NCBI GenBank assembly: GCA_025093555.1
Contig: JAIWNF010000024.1
Span: 372,001 to 436,000, forward strand
Source of the DNA: Circinella umbellata
Lineage: Eukaryota; Mucoromycota; Mucoromycetes; Mucorales; Lichtheimiaceae
Length of the DNA: 64,000 nt
Direction of reading: 5' to 3'
Part shown: piece by piece, positions 1 through 11,711 of the stretch
Layout: each line of letters starts with the position of its first letter
How positions within the stretch are numbered: the stretch's first letter is position 1
The notes under the pieces: model-generated
Databases searched by the model: none
Told to the model about the DNA's origin: nothing
The model's input: only the letters and a program-made list of their open reading frames with translations
Program-made: the position numbers and the translations under genes

Positions 1-569
1 GAATGAAATTACAAACAATCCAAGTTCTAATGTTGGTAAAATAGTTCGAGTAAAAGGCTTGTAAGTCTTTCATTAGAAACTGTTTTTTTTTATATAATGA
101 ATTTTGTTTTTTAAATAAAGATCTATTTCTCATATTTTTATTACCTGACACGCGCCCCCCCCCCGATTAACACGCGTATTTCCCCACAAAAAAAAAAAGT
201 TTAAAAGAATTTGATGCAACAATAAATCGAGCGATATTAGAATATGAAGATAGCAATTTATATTTGAATACAGATATCACTCATCCATTTGCATTTGAAC
301 CTGGCAAGTTAATTGAATGTATTGGAGAAATATGTTATGATGATGAGGTAATAAAGTAATATCTTTATGGATTTATTATTAAGTAATAAAATGGATGGAT
401 TGATATCATATAATTACATGTACCTATATAATAGCAACAAAGAATATTACTTCGACCTAATATTGTAAGAAGTATTGATACTTTGGATATGAAATTATTT
501 GAACAAGCTGGAAAATATAAACGTCAATATATCGAGAAATTAAAATCAATTGATATTCAAAAGGAATAA
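1..569 (+). CDS. TEN1-like CST complex subunit (3' part, 5' end outside window)
   Basis: This is the 3' end of a gene entering from the left edge, with three visible exons (about 2-60, 200-347 and 435-569). All junctions keep frame and the stop is at 567-569. The last ~85 residues read as a small OB-fold protein: a strand around KIVRVKGF, then HPFAFEPGKLIECIGEI, then LDMKLFEQAGKYKRQY. This order resembles human TEN1, where a GSLY..LGEL strand is followed by MNLPLLEQAIREQR. TEN1 joins STN1 and CTC1/Cdc13 in the CST complex, which binds single-stranded telomeric DNA and helps fill in the lagging strand. The family is short (about 120 residues), so most of it is probably present. The assignment rests on motif resemblance and could be another small OB-fold protein. 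MMS2 lies 295 bp downstream on the same strand. Confidence 0.6.
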
Positions 570-864
570 CGATTTTGTATAAATAAATTATCTAATTATA
601 TAATCATGATTAGGCTTGCATTGGGAATAAGGGAAGAGGAGAGAGTGAGAGTGAGAGAAAGAGAAGATAATAATAGAAACGAGTGACAGTACCTATCAAG
701 AATAAAGAAAAAAAAAACTTGAATCTGATGAATTGGGTCTCCGAGTCATAATCACAAAGCACGCGCACCCTCCCTATTACATCCTCCTCGTTCGAAACTT
801 GAGTTTTTATTTTTATTTTACTTCTTTATTCTCTTTTTTTTTTCTTTTACCACATTCGAGATCA

Positions 865-1901
865 ATGGCACAAAGTAAGTCTGTTATTTTTTATTTTATT
901 TTATCAAATTAATAAAGTGGAAGAAACATATCAAAAGAAACAACCCCGTTCTTTGTAAAAATAGAGCTACTTTTCACAAAAAAAAAGTGGGAAAGAAAGA
1001 TTGAATTCTACATAATGTTTAAGTGAAGAAAAAGCGGACCCACTTTTCATTAACTTAACATTAGTATGGACTTTTTTTTTTTTCTTTCTTTTTTTTTTGT
1101 TTGTGAAAAGTGACAAATGAAATTTATTTTTACATTTAACTTGTTACTTGTGGAAAGATTGAAAAATTATATGCTGTATAAATATATATATATTACTCAC
1201 TATTACGGGAGGAATCTGTTTTTTAAAATAATAGTACCACGTAACTTCCGTTTGCTCGAAGAGCTAGAGAAAGGTGAAAAGGGACTTGGTGATGGTACTT
1301 GTAGTTATGGATTAGCGGATGACGATTTACTCATGCATAATTGGCATGCTACTATTCTCGGTCCTCCTCACGTAAGTTTTTTTTTATTTTAAAGCGTGTG
1401 TGTATATGAGAGAGAAAGAGAGATATAAAGAGTTATCGTTTAAGTCATCATGGATTTTAACTTTGACATTTTATATCAATTCTGAAATAGTCTGTTCATG
1501 AAAATCGTATTTACAGTTTAAAGATTTATTGTGGTGAATCATATCCTGATGCGCCACCTACTGTACAATTCGTATCTCGGATCAACTTGCCTAGTGTAAA
1601 TCCCCAAAATGGAAAGGTTAGTATAAAAAGATGGGATGATATGACTTTTACCAACTCTATAACCTGATTTATATTCAATTATAATAGGTTGAATCAAGTC
1701 GTTTACCATGTTTGGCTCAATGGAGACGCACATATTCTTTGGAAACTGTTTTGACAGAATTGAGAAGGTAAAGTAATAGATAAAATTTATGTGAGTCATT
1801 CATGTAGATGCGCGCTAAGTCAAATTACTTTTTACTTCATTAGAGAAATGGCTACCATCGGTAGAAAGTTGCCACAACCTGCTGAAGGAACATCATTCTA
1901 A
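865..1901 (+). CDS. MMS2: Ubiquitin-conjugating enzyme variant (UEV) Mms2/Uev1
   Basis: Five exons (865-874, 1235-1371, 1491-1616, 1688-1767, 1844-1901) join in frame to 136 residues, the usual Mms2 length. The first exon is only 10 nt (ATG GCA CAA A). The product has the canonical UEV signature: [16 protein letters not shown] at the N-terminus, GTCSYGL, the [11 protein letters not shown] turn, [10 protein letters not shown] and a C-terminal [15 protein letters not shown]. UEVs keep the E2 fold but lack the catalytic cysteine. Mms2 pairs with Ubc13 to build Lys63-linked chains, for example on PCNA in error-free post-replication repair. The start is chosen because it is the only ATG giving this N-terminus through a proper GT-AG intron. 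It is followed tail-to-tail by the CAF16-like gene. The identification is very secure. Confidence 0.95.
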
Positions 1902-2262
1902 ATCGAATAGAATTTTTCTTTTTATATACAAACAGAAATAATCACAATTACAATTGAACATAAATTTTCATAGCAAATATCCTCGTCTTTTTTTTTTTAT
2001 AACGAAAAGAGAATCACAAACATATAACTTTTTCTTACATAAATCAAGTCCATTTTTTTAAAAACCATCAAATCCTCCTTAACTCCCCTCCCCCTCCTTT
2101 TTCCTTTCCAATTTCTTTATTGTTAATTTTGATTTTGCAATAGCATACACAGAACAAATGATCTTTCTTTTTCAAAGATATAAAAAGGATAGTAGTAGCA
2201 GTGAGCATTTTATTCTAACAAAAGGATGGGGAGTTCTATACATATAAAATAGAGAGAGAATT
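1902..2262. other. Convergent intergenic spacer
   Basis: These 361 bp separate the stop codons of the converging MMS2 and CAF16-like genes. The spacer holds T-rich and A-rich tracts that may serve the two 3' ends. I see no gene or repeat in it. Confidence 0.6.
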
Positions 2263-3368
2263 TTATTCTTTATTCCAATAATTATAATATTTATCGCCAT
2301 ATTGTTTCATATCATCCTTTAATTCATCCCATTTTGAATGAGGTAATCCAGTATCTGGTTCTAATGGTACTTTTACTTTACTATCATGTCGTTTCTTATC
2401 TTCTTTCAACCAATTATAACAAAGAGCCATGAGTGGTGAATCCATTAAACCATGTTCTTGATGATACTTTTTCAATGCTTCAAATTCTGGGAAATTCTTC
2501 ATATCTTGTTTGACAAGAATTGCACCATCAGCCATACGTGCAATATGAGTCATCCATGTACCCAATCCTATAATACATCATTTTCAATTAATTTTTAACA
2601 GTATGAAATAATAGTAATATAAAAGGACCTTACCATCAAAAATATGAGTAGCATAAATCTATATAAAATGTCATTCATTAGAAAATAGTAAAGCCAATAA
2701 TAATAATTACAATAATAATAATACTTACAATAGTAGCACCTCTTGTTTCACATTCATTACGTAAATATTTTAATAATTCAGTGCGCACAAGAATATCCAA
2801 ATCCATTGTTACTTCATCCAATAATAAAAGTTCCCAAGGTTGTAATAGACCCATGGTTAACTGTACTCGACGTAATTGACCATCTGATAATTGATGTAAA
2901 CGCCAATTCAAGTCAACTTCAAGAACATCAATTAATTCTTTTGTACGTTCTGGCCATCGTTTACTTCCCATACTGCTTAAAAAGAAATCTACCGACATAT
3001 CTGATCGAATATGTGTATTGTGAGCCCAATCTGTACCAAGATATAATACTCCCTAGAACAAATGAACATTTATTATTTTCTATATTATTTTTTTTCTTGA
3101 CAAAAAAATAGAAACTTACAGCAGGTGCATCCACAAATGCATCACGATCAAATACCCGAACATGTCCATTCATTTTACGTTTACCAGCAAGAATACGTAA
3201 AAGAGTTGTTTTACCATGCCCATTGCCTCCTACTACCAGGACTCGTTCACCGCGTTTAACTTGAAGATTTAAATTTTTCAAAATGTCTGGACCACCATAA
3301 CTAAATGTAAAATCTTTGACATCAACAACAAGATCATTGTTGAGTTGTGATGTTGCTACGTTTGACAT
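2263..3368 (-). CDS. CAF16: CAF16-type cytoplasmic/nuclear ABC ATPase
   Basis: Four exons on the minus strand (3368-3120, 3052-2729, 2658-2634, 2567-2263) give 300 residues. It is a stand-alone ABC nucleotide-binding domain with no membrane segment. Walker A GGNGHGKTT is at residues 47-55, a signature LSDGQLRRVQ near 138 replaces the usual LSGGQ, and Walker B ends LLLLDEVTMDLD near 158-169. A conserved TRGATIVIYATHIFDG follows, split by the 25-nt third exon. This is the architecture of yeast Caf16p, an ABC protein found with the CCR4-NOT and Srb/Mediator transcription machinery; its biochemical role is poorly defined. The acidic-substituted signature (D for G) is seen in this subfamily. The start follows from the conserved DLVVDVKDFTFSYGG just after MSNVATSQLNN. 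Confidence 0.9.
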
Positions 3369-4276
3369 GATTTATTATATAATACAAAAATATAAATAAA
3401 TAAAAAGAAAAAAGTTAATAGTTATAGTTATGCTACACAGGGGTTTTTTTTTGCTCTCTCTCTTTTGGGAAGCGGAGTAAACCATTGCAATGTTATCAAA
3501 TGCACCATATAAATAAACAACAAACAAACATGTTGTTATCTCGATTGTATGTGTCCTTTTAACCTGTTCCTACCTTGGTATCAAAAAATTGAAAATATGC
3601 TTGTTTACTGTATAGTCTGATATAATAAATTATAGCATATTAAAAGAACGAAACAAATGGAATCGAATAAAAATAACTTTTCTTGACAAAAATTATGTAC
3701 AATCACATCTATGATAGACCAATTGCAGCATCTAGATTATAATACATGTTTTAGATACAGCACGAAAAACGAACATATACCATAGAACTGGAGTAAATAG
3801 TCTTAATTTTTTGGCGCATTAATCCTATTTTGCATTAAAAAAACTATGAAACATGAAAAAGAAGATTAACCTCTCCCCCCCCAAAAAAAAAACAATTTTA
3901 CAAGTTGGATGAACCCAACAAATAGTTACAACGCCAAAAGTTGATAATAATCAGGGGTTCAAACTTTGAGGGGGATGATGGTGAACATTAAAAAGAAAAC
4001 AATAACGCTATGGCCAATAAATAAATGATAAGTACGTGTATGTTCATATATTTTTACTTTTTTTTATTTGAAAATTTATATAGTACGTAGTAGTAATATT
4101 AAAAAATTATGTAAAAGTTTTCTTTGAAAAGAAAAAAAAAAGGAGACATTTTACAAAAACAAGTAGAAGGAAAGTGGGCTTTTTACAATTAATGGAAGAG
4201 GGGAAGAAAGAAAAGTGATTGTGTTTTTGTTTCATTTACAAAAGTTGCTAAGAACCATACCAATTCTTTTCTTCTA
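3369..4276. other. Intergenic, no gene seen
   Basis: About 900 bp upstream of the CAF16-like start. It holds homopolymer runs (C8-A9 near 3875-3890, poly-A near 4130) and no open frame that looks coding on either strand. It presumably includes the CAF16 promoter. Confidence 0.5.
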
Positions 4277-4654
4277 TTAACAAAATATGATAAAAGAAAA
4301 AAGAAGAATGATAATGCTAATGATGGTGATGCTTGTAGAGGTGGAATACGAATATATGTTATGTGGTTCCTGCCACAATTCACATGTAAAAAAAGATGAA
4401 CCGGTTGGTATTAATTGTATCTGTGTATCATGTCGTGTTTAAAATGTATGGTCTTCCATCATCATTGCTCGAGCATCTACATTGGCTTTTCTTGGTTCAT
4501 AATAATCATTCATGCGAGCATCATGAACAAATGGATTGGCTGCCACGTCCGCATCAAAAACTGGTAATGCATTCACTCTCAGAAATTCAAATAAAGACAA
4601 TATCAATACGAATTGAAAAAGAATGGTTGTTGTTGCTGTTATATAAGATGTCAT
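4277..4654 (-). CDS. Candidate small secreted protein with an in-frame stop before a hydrophobic tail
   Basis: No family is recognised. From an ATG at 4654 (an upstream in-frame ATG is at 4714) the minus strand encodes about 71 residues ending in TAA near 4439-4441. Residues 1-29 look like a signal peptide: a polar start, a hydrophobic core ILFQFVLILSLFEFL, and a likely cleavage after RVNA. A short polar acidic/basic peptide follows. The same frame reopens directly after the TAA and runs another ~54 codons to 4277, finishing in a strongly hydrophobic segment (SIIILLFSFIIFC) like a tail anchor or GPI-attachment signal. A 60-nt, frame-preserving GTAGAT...ACACAG segment spans the stop and could be an intron, or the stop could be real. 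A minus-strand TATAAATA at 4792-4799 supports transcription. This is a speculative gene call. Confidence 0.3.
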
Positions 4655-4791
4655 AACTTTTATCTGTTGAAATATATAATAACGTGGATGTACTATGTAA
4701 TGTGAGAAGAACAAAAAAAAAAATGGGAAGAGAGAGAGAAAAAAAAGAAAAGCTGATTAAACCCTTTTTAATCTATTGAATTTGTACTGGG

Positions 4792-4799
4792 TATTTATA
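4792..4799 (-). promoter_or_regulatory. TATA box candidate
   Basis: The minus strand reads TATAAATA inside GGGTATAAATACCC. It lies 78-138 bp upstream of the two candidate ATGs of the small secreted ORF (4714 and 4654). The spacing suits a start site near 4765. Confidence 0.4.
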
Positions 4800-7700
4800 C
4801 CCGTGGCGTTTTTTTTACTGTGACATTTCCAATAATAGGAAAAAAAGAAAACAAAAGAAAAGAGGGGCGGGGGGGGGGAGGAAAGCAACAAACTATAATT
4901 GTTAGTATGTATCATTAATCAATTAAACTCGGATACTACCTATAATATGTTTATTATATAATTCGATTATTCTGTATAATTCTCTCTCTCTCTCTCTTTC
5001 TCTTTCTCTCTCTTGACATTCTATATATCCTATCACTTATCACACCAAAAGAAAAACAAAATAGGAGCCAAAAGAATGATCATATTATGGTATTAAAAAA
5101 TCAAAGCCCCTTTCAAAAAACCCATAAAAAAAATAGTGCGTGTGATAGCACGTTCATGGTCCTTGCTTTACTTTCATTAGGATTCAATTTCATACTAATG
5201 ATATTTTAGTTCTCCTCAAAAGAAATTAGATTGTTTAAAAAAAAAACTCCTTGATTTTCTTTTTGGTTCCCCTTACATAATTCTCGCACTTGCAATCTAA
5301 TATAGACACTTTAATTGATGTTGTGCATTTATGGATGAAGATCATGATAGAACAATTTTTTTATAAAGAAAATTCATAAGAGTGTGCTTTTTCTTATCTG
5401 TCGTTTTTATTATTATTATTATTACAACAACAAAAGTTACTTTTCCGTCGAAAAAAAAAAAAAAAAGTGCTACAAGTTGAATTTAGGCTTATGCATGAGA
5501 GTTGGCGTTTCTTTTTTTTTTTTTTCGCTTGAATGACCGGTGTACGTTCCACAAGAAAAAACATAGATCTGGTGACTGACAACTTGGTTATCTTTTTTCT
5601 TCTAATAGTTATGATGTAATTGAATAAAATAAAATCATCTATTAGTTTTTCTGATGGAAAGGGGGAAGAGGAATTATTGAATTAAGAACTTGCCAGAAAA
5701 ACCCCAGTAAATGGATTTTATAAAAAAAAAGTAATAACAGTAAACAGCTTTATACTCATATAAAGTCTGATGGATGATACGGTATTAAGTAACTTATTCA
5801 ATGATGGCTAATAGTAAGTAATGCTAGTATTGGTTAGCAATATGTATCAACTATTGCGTTGTAAATAATGATAATATCTGTCAATGAAAGTAACATGTTA
5901 GTCATATAACTGATATGTTTAATTTCATCAACCGGCATTAGTTCATATTCTAAAAGATAAGAATAATCCTCAACCTTTATAGATTCATATAACATACTTT
6001 TCGTAATTGAAAACACAAACAAAACTACTTTGAATTTCTCGGGAGTTTTGCTCCGCTATTTCTTGCATTAATATAAAGAGGGATAAATCGTTTCTGTTTT
6101 AGGTCTCTCTCGGTGTATAATGATAAAAATGTTATAAATGTTCCTTTTTAAGTTTAAGGGGCTCAATGGAATGTCTAAATAAAGTAATGTGGGTTACTAT
6201 TTTATTCTATTTGGTTGTAGCTTTTTTTCGCCCAAAAAACTTTCCCCCATGATTATTTTTTTTCTCGGTTTTTTGTGCAACTCATGATTTATGATGTTCC
6301 CTTATTCTTGTTGTAATCATAACAATAACAAAAATAACTTATTTCACCAAGAGATACTTTTTGTATGTGTCAAAAAATACATACCAAAAAAAAAAAGAGC
6401 ACGTGGCATGACACATTATTTATTATACTCGGTTTTTTTTTCTTTTTCTTTTTCTTATCTTCTTTTTTTGTTATTTCATAGAATAATCAAACTAACCAAT
6501 ATGATTATATAGACAATAAAATCACATAGAATATATTAATCAAGGATACAGTGGAGTTGTTTTTAATACGTAACAACAAACTGAATCTATAGCAAACCTC
6601 GAGGTCGTTCATAGATTGGACAAGAAACGCCGTTACTCTACTACTTATGATTGCTATTTTTGTATACATCTATAATAAAGTTTTCTTAATCCTTTATCAT
6701 TATTAATTAATAACCAAAAAAAAAATATTCTTAAACATCTCCTTTACTATATATATATGTGTGCTAGCACTATTTCTATAAAAATAACCACGTTTCTTAT
6801 CTCGACGTTTTTTTTGTGGCTCTTCTCGTACGATAGAAAAGAGTAAAAGTGATATTCTTATTTTTTTTATAGTGTAACTATAGTACAAAATAGGAAGATG
6901 TAAAAATATACAATAATGTCAAAACTAGTTATGTTTTTATTTATATACTTTTCAAAAAATCAATTACTAATAAAGAATAAACCCTGCTTTTCACTATTAA
7001 TTGGAATATCTAGTATTTTTCAATATGTATGTATGGTTAATAATGAAAGGAGTAAATATTTCCTTATAGAATTTCGCATATATCACCCATCTTTCTATCG
7101 TACTGGCAATTCCTATCTAAGAAACAATGCGTAACAATTTAAATCAATATCGAACAATGAAGAGGTAATGACAAGTAAAAACTTATTTGTAAAGAACTTG
7201 ACCAGTTTAAAAAACGGTTTTTGAGAAAAGTTTATAATGAGCGCAAGAAAGGGAGGAACAGGTATTGATGCATCAGTAGTAGTAATTTATTTACTCCTTC
7301 GTTGCTGTTTCTATATCACGTTATCATTCACTTTCATGCGTTGCTGTTATATTTAGCAACTGAAGACGGTTGATAAGTGTATATGTATCAAGTTATTAAT
7401 TCAAATGGTCTATTACAATTTTTCTTTCTGCACTGTCACTGTTAATATCGATTCACTAACTCGAGTAACTTTTTCCAAATCGATTAATAACATAGAAAGT
7501 AAACTACGAAAAAAAAAAAGCGGGGGTAAAATTCATATTTTTATATATGCCATAACGAATAATATTACTTTGTGCTAGTGTGTGTGTAGTAATAGTGATA
7601 CAACGGAGAAAACAAAAGGATAAATGGGTTATGTATATAATAATAATAATAGTAAGTGCGTGTGTGCGTGTGTGCGTATGTGCGTATGTGATTTTTTTTT

Positions 7701-8010
7701 GTAGTGTTAATTATCTCTAATGTGAATTTTTTTTTTTTTGGTAAAGTTTTTTTTTTTTTCCACCAGGGAAAAGGATGTCGGTTTTTTTGTTTTGTTTTGT
7801 TTTTTGTTTCCTTGTAATACAAGAATAACGAGCAGTGAAACCCATAAAAATAATAATAAAAAGAGAAACTATACATAGATGAGAGAGAAAAAAAAAGACA
7901 ACAGGAAGGGGAAAAAATATAAAAAAGATAGATGGAATAAATATAAAAATGTATACTAATTGGAGGGGAAGAGGGTGAAAGAAAAAGAAAGAGTTATTTG
8001 GGGCGAATCG
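4800..8010. other. Long intergenic region, low complexity
   Basis: About 3.2 kb between the small secreted ORF and the 3' end of the zinc-finger gene. A (CT)n-rich microsatellite lies near 4981-5015, and poly-A/T and TAA-type repeats are frequent. Short open frames at 5834-6022, 6703-6888 and 6916-7134 show no signal peptide, domain or splice structure that I can support. I see no gene. Confidence 0.5.
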
Positions 8011-10505
8011 TTATACTACTGCTCCTCCTCCAAATCCATCAAATCGATCACTGTTGGTATTATTATTATTATTATTATTAGTATTATCATGACCAGTAGC
8101 TGCGGTTACATAAGCTGCAGCATCTACAGTTAATGATTGTGGATCCATCACCATTGAAAAACTTTGTGGTTGATGTGTAGTAATAGTAGTTGATACACTG
8201 GTATCCATCATGACAGGTTCGAATTGGACAGGTGCTTGATGATGTTGTTGGTGATGATGTTGTGATAGTCCTGAAGTAAAAGCAATTTGTTGTTGAGGTG
8301 ATGAAGTCGAACTAGATGTAGGAGTTGCTGATGACATTTGATGAAATGGTGTAGGTGTTTGAGGATTTGAAGATGAATGAAAAGGTTGTGAATGCTGTGG
8401 AGGAAGAGAGGGAGATATATGCTGTTGTTGTTGTTGTTGTTGCTGTTGGGATGCTTGAGGATCTATCATATGTTGTTGTGGTTGCTGAGATTGCATCGGC
8501 ATATGTTGTACATTATGTAAAAATTCCACGGGCACCTGTCCCGTGTAACTATACGATTGTGTCGTAGGATAAGGGATGGATGGTGGTGCGGATACTGCAG
8601 TTTCATGTGTTTTTTCATGCTTTTTTAATGATCGAGAATGATAATAGGCCTTTTGACATCCTTTAACCGGACATATAAATGGTCTCACATTGGAATGTGT
8701 TTTAATATGCGTGGTTAGCGAATCCGGCCTTGAGAACCGTTTTCCGCAACCTAAAATAACGGGAGTTATTATATTTAGTACGCTAGTGTAACGTTGAATA
8801 GAAAAAAACATATAGCCCCCCATAATATTTATATAAAAATTACCTGGTTTTTGACAAACAAAAGGACGTTCACCCGTGTGCGTTCGTAAATGGTTATACA
8901 TTTTATGTCGCTTTGTAAACGGCTTCTGATTTCTTGGGCAGCCTTCCCATTCACAACGATAATGAGGCTATATATATTGAAAGAATGTTAAAGAACAAAA
9001 GGAATTTTTTAGTATCTCTTCATTTTTTTTGTGTTACTCTGGAGAATAAAAAAATTCAACAATGTAATAATCACGACAAACTTCACCCCAGTTATTATTA
9101 TTATTATTTTGGCTAGTTACCTTGCCACTTCCAACATGATTATCACTAATGTGAGCAATGAGTGCTTGCATATCATCACATATTTGACCACAATCCTTCC
9201 ATAAACATTGCATTGGTTTAGGTGCTGCTTGTTCTTGATTCTCGCCTTCAGCTTCTTCATCTTCATCTTCTTCTTCTAATTCATCACCTTCAGCATTACT
9301 TTCAGCAGTACGCTCAGTGTTACCAACGGTAGTATCTGTGCGATGGTTATCTGGAGGTGTAGACGGTCCATCCTCCTCTTCTTCATCCACATTCGTACTT
9401 GTTTCGGATTTCACTTCAGCCACTTCCGTAGCAATAAGGCTAGTTGTGTTACTTTGGTGTTGTAATTGTAACTGGTGTTGTTGTTCGGCATCTCTTTTTT
9501 CTTGTTCCAGGGTTACTAAGCGGGCAATTAGCTGTTCTCGAGACATCCCTTCAAATTCTTTGGCAGAAACATCCGTTTTTTGCGCTATTGATTCGGATAA
9601 AGAGGGCGTCGATTGATATTGTAACTTGATATCAGTAGCTATTGGTGGCGACGGAATAGATATCTGTTGAGGTTTGTGTTCCGATGATCCGCGTCGACTA
9701 TCTCTCATGCTAATATTATTGTTATTGCTATTACTTATAGTAACAGTACTAGGACTATTATGACTACTGTTGTTTTCCTCCATAACCACATCAGGATTTT
9801 GCATATTCTGTTGCTGTTGCTGCTGTTGATGTTGCTGATGTTGCTGTTGTAACATGGCAGCAGAATATAATGCCTGCTTTATGTATAAAGAATAAAATCA
9901 GTTTTTATCGCTCTTTTTTTTTCTGAAAAAAAAATCGGACCCAAAAATGCATATCTATCTTTCTCTCATTTGTAACCTCCCATAAAGAGAAACGCCCCCC
10001 CCCCGCCTTCCCGACTTTTTTTATGACTCTAGTTTTTTTTCTACGTTACCTTTTCATGTGAAAATGATTCTTGTGGTGTAGTTGATGTGGATGATGGGTT
10101 TTGATGTTGAATTTGTTCACTAATAAACATCGTTGCTGTAGGCATTTGGTTTTGCTGTGTATGATTGGTAACGGCAGCAGATTGTGTATCGACAGGATAA
10201 TGTTGTTGTTGTTGCTGGCGCATACCAAGTTGATCAGGACGCTGTAACATAATAACATTGGATGGTATACTGTTATCATGTACCATTTCATGCACCATCG
10301 CTTGTGGGGGTGAAATCATTGCATTATTTGTCGTAAAGACTTCTTGTTGCTGTGCTCGTTGCTGCTGCTGGTGTTGTTGCTGTTGTTGTGATCTTGCCAA
10401 CTGTTCCGCCATTGCTTGTTGAGCAGCCGCAGCTATTGCTTGATCTTGTGGACTATGTTGTGGTTGCTGTTGCTGAGCTTGCCCAAACAAAATATCTTGA
10501 ATCAT

Positions 10506-10540
<35 letters not shown>

Positions 10541-11711
10541 GCTGCTGCTGTTGATTTTGCATAGCAGCATGCTCAACTTGTTGAGATTGACCAAAATCAT
10601 GCGGCGAGCTATGATTCAAATTTTGCCCATTGAATGATATGATTTGTGGATTCCCATTCATTTGATCCATTGGAACATTTTGCTGTTGTTGTTGTGATTG
10701 CGGTGATAATTGTTGATGTTGGTGCTGCTGATGCTGATGAATCAAATTAACTTGGTTTCCCAAACCTGTCATCATTTGTTGCTATATATATATTTTAAAA
10801 GAGAAAAAAAAACATAAAGATGAATACCTAAACAAAATAGTTTATTTTTTTATCATTGGCATTATTCGATGCTTTTAGTTACTTACACTATTAGGATCAT
10901 TAACGATTGTGACTTCTCCGGTTTGTTGCATGATTCCACCGGGCGAAGTGATATCATGACCCATCATTAATGCCGATTGTTGTTGCTGTTGTTCATGAAT
11001 CTGGATAGACTGTTGTTGGCTAGGGGGTGGCTGTTGCTGTGGTGACGGTTGTTGGGCAACAAGTGATGATTGTTCCTGATGATCTGCTGTTACCATCGCC
11101 ATACAATCTGTTTGGGATGCAGGAGTCGTTGGATGCTGCTGTTGGTTTATAAGCCCTGCAGACTGTGGGCTAAATGCTTGCGATTGTTGCTGCTGTTGAA
11201 CATTCGGATCATGATTAACTGATACAGCCGCAGCAGCTGCCATCGCCATAAGATGCTGTTGTTGCTGTTGCTGCTGTTGTTGTTCAATATTTAACGATTG
11301 TTGCTGAATATTTGAAGCTAATCCAATAGGCATTTGTTGCTGTGGAGTGATGTTAGCAGTCATACCGAGATTTTGAAGTGTAACAGGATGTCCAGGCGAT
11401 GTATTATTATGACAATGCTGTTGTAATGTCTGCTGTTGTAAAGCACCTGAAATTTGGTGTTGAAATAAAGGTTGACCGTCTTCAGGTGTTGTTACTTGTG
11501 GTGTATTAACGAAATGCGCTTGAAATGGTTGTTGTTGTTGTTGTTGTTGTTGCTGAGCGGCAGGTACCGCAGGAACAGAAAAAGTAACCCCTGATTGTGA
11601 AAGCTGTTGCTGTTGTTGTGGAAGCACAAGCATCTCTCCAGATATTGTCATGGTATGAGCAGCATCGGTAGGATCGGATGATGACGGGAGATCTGAAGCT
11701 TGGGCTTCCAT
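8011..11711 (-). CDS. GLI/ZIC-type C2H2 zinc-finger transcription factor, Q-rich
   Basis: Five exons (11711-10887, 10781-10050, 9873-9121, 8967-8844, 8750-8011) join in frame to 1057 residues. Four fingers lie at about 742-860. Finger 1 is C-x4-C...H-x4-H (CLWKDC...HISDNH). Finger 2 is a long-spaced C-x4-C-x15-H-x3-H (CEWEGCPRNQKPF...HLRTH). Fingers 3 and 4 are C-x4-C-x12-H-x3-H joined by TGERPFVC-like linkers. This split first finger plus stretched second finger is the GLI/ZIC/GLIS layout, also related to fungal PacC/Rim101. Intron 4 interrupts finger 3 after CQKPG. Around the fingers are long Gln tracts (one of about 17-19 near 10505-10560, several of 6-9), His-, Asn- and Glu/Asp-rich stretches and a coiled segment EFEGMSREQLIARLVTLEQEKRDAE before the fingers. 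It is presumably nuclear; its targets are unknown. Confidence 0.85.

Noticed and set aside
3940..3975. GGGGTTCAAAC resembling a tRNA T-arm
   Set aside because: No acceptor, D-arm or anticodon stem can be folded around it. No tRNA was found elsewhere in the window.
7565..7876. 103-codon minus-strand frame rich in Lys, Tyr and Thr-His
   Set aside because: Produced by GTGTGC and poly-T repeats in the 3' flank of the zinc-finger gene.
8934..9116. Plus-strand 60-codon frame
   Set aside because: Antisense to the intron and finger exons of the zinc-finger gene.
10352..10637. Plus-strand Val/Leu-rich frames
   Set aside because: Antisense of CAG/CAA polyglutamine tracts in the zinc-finger gene.
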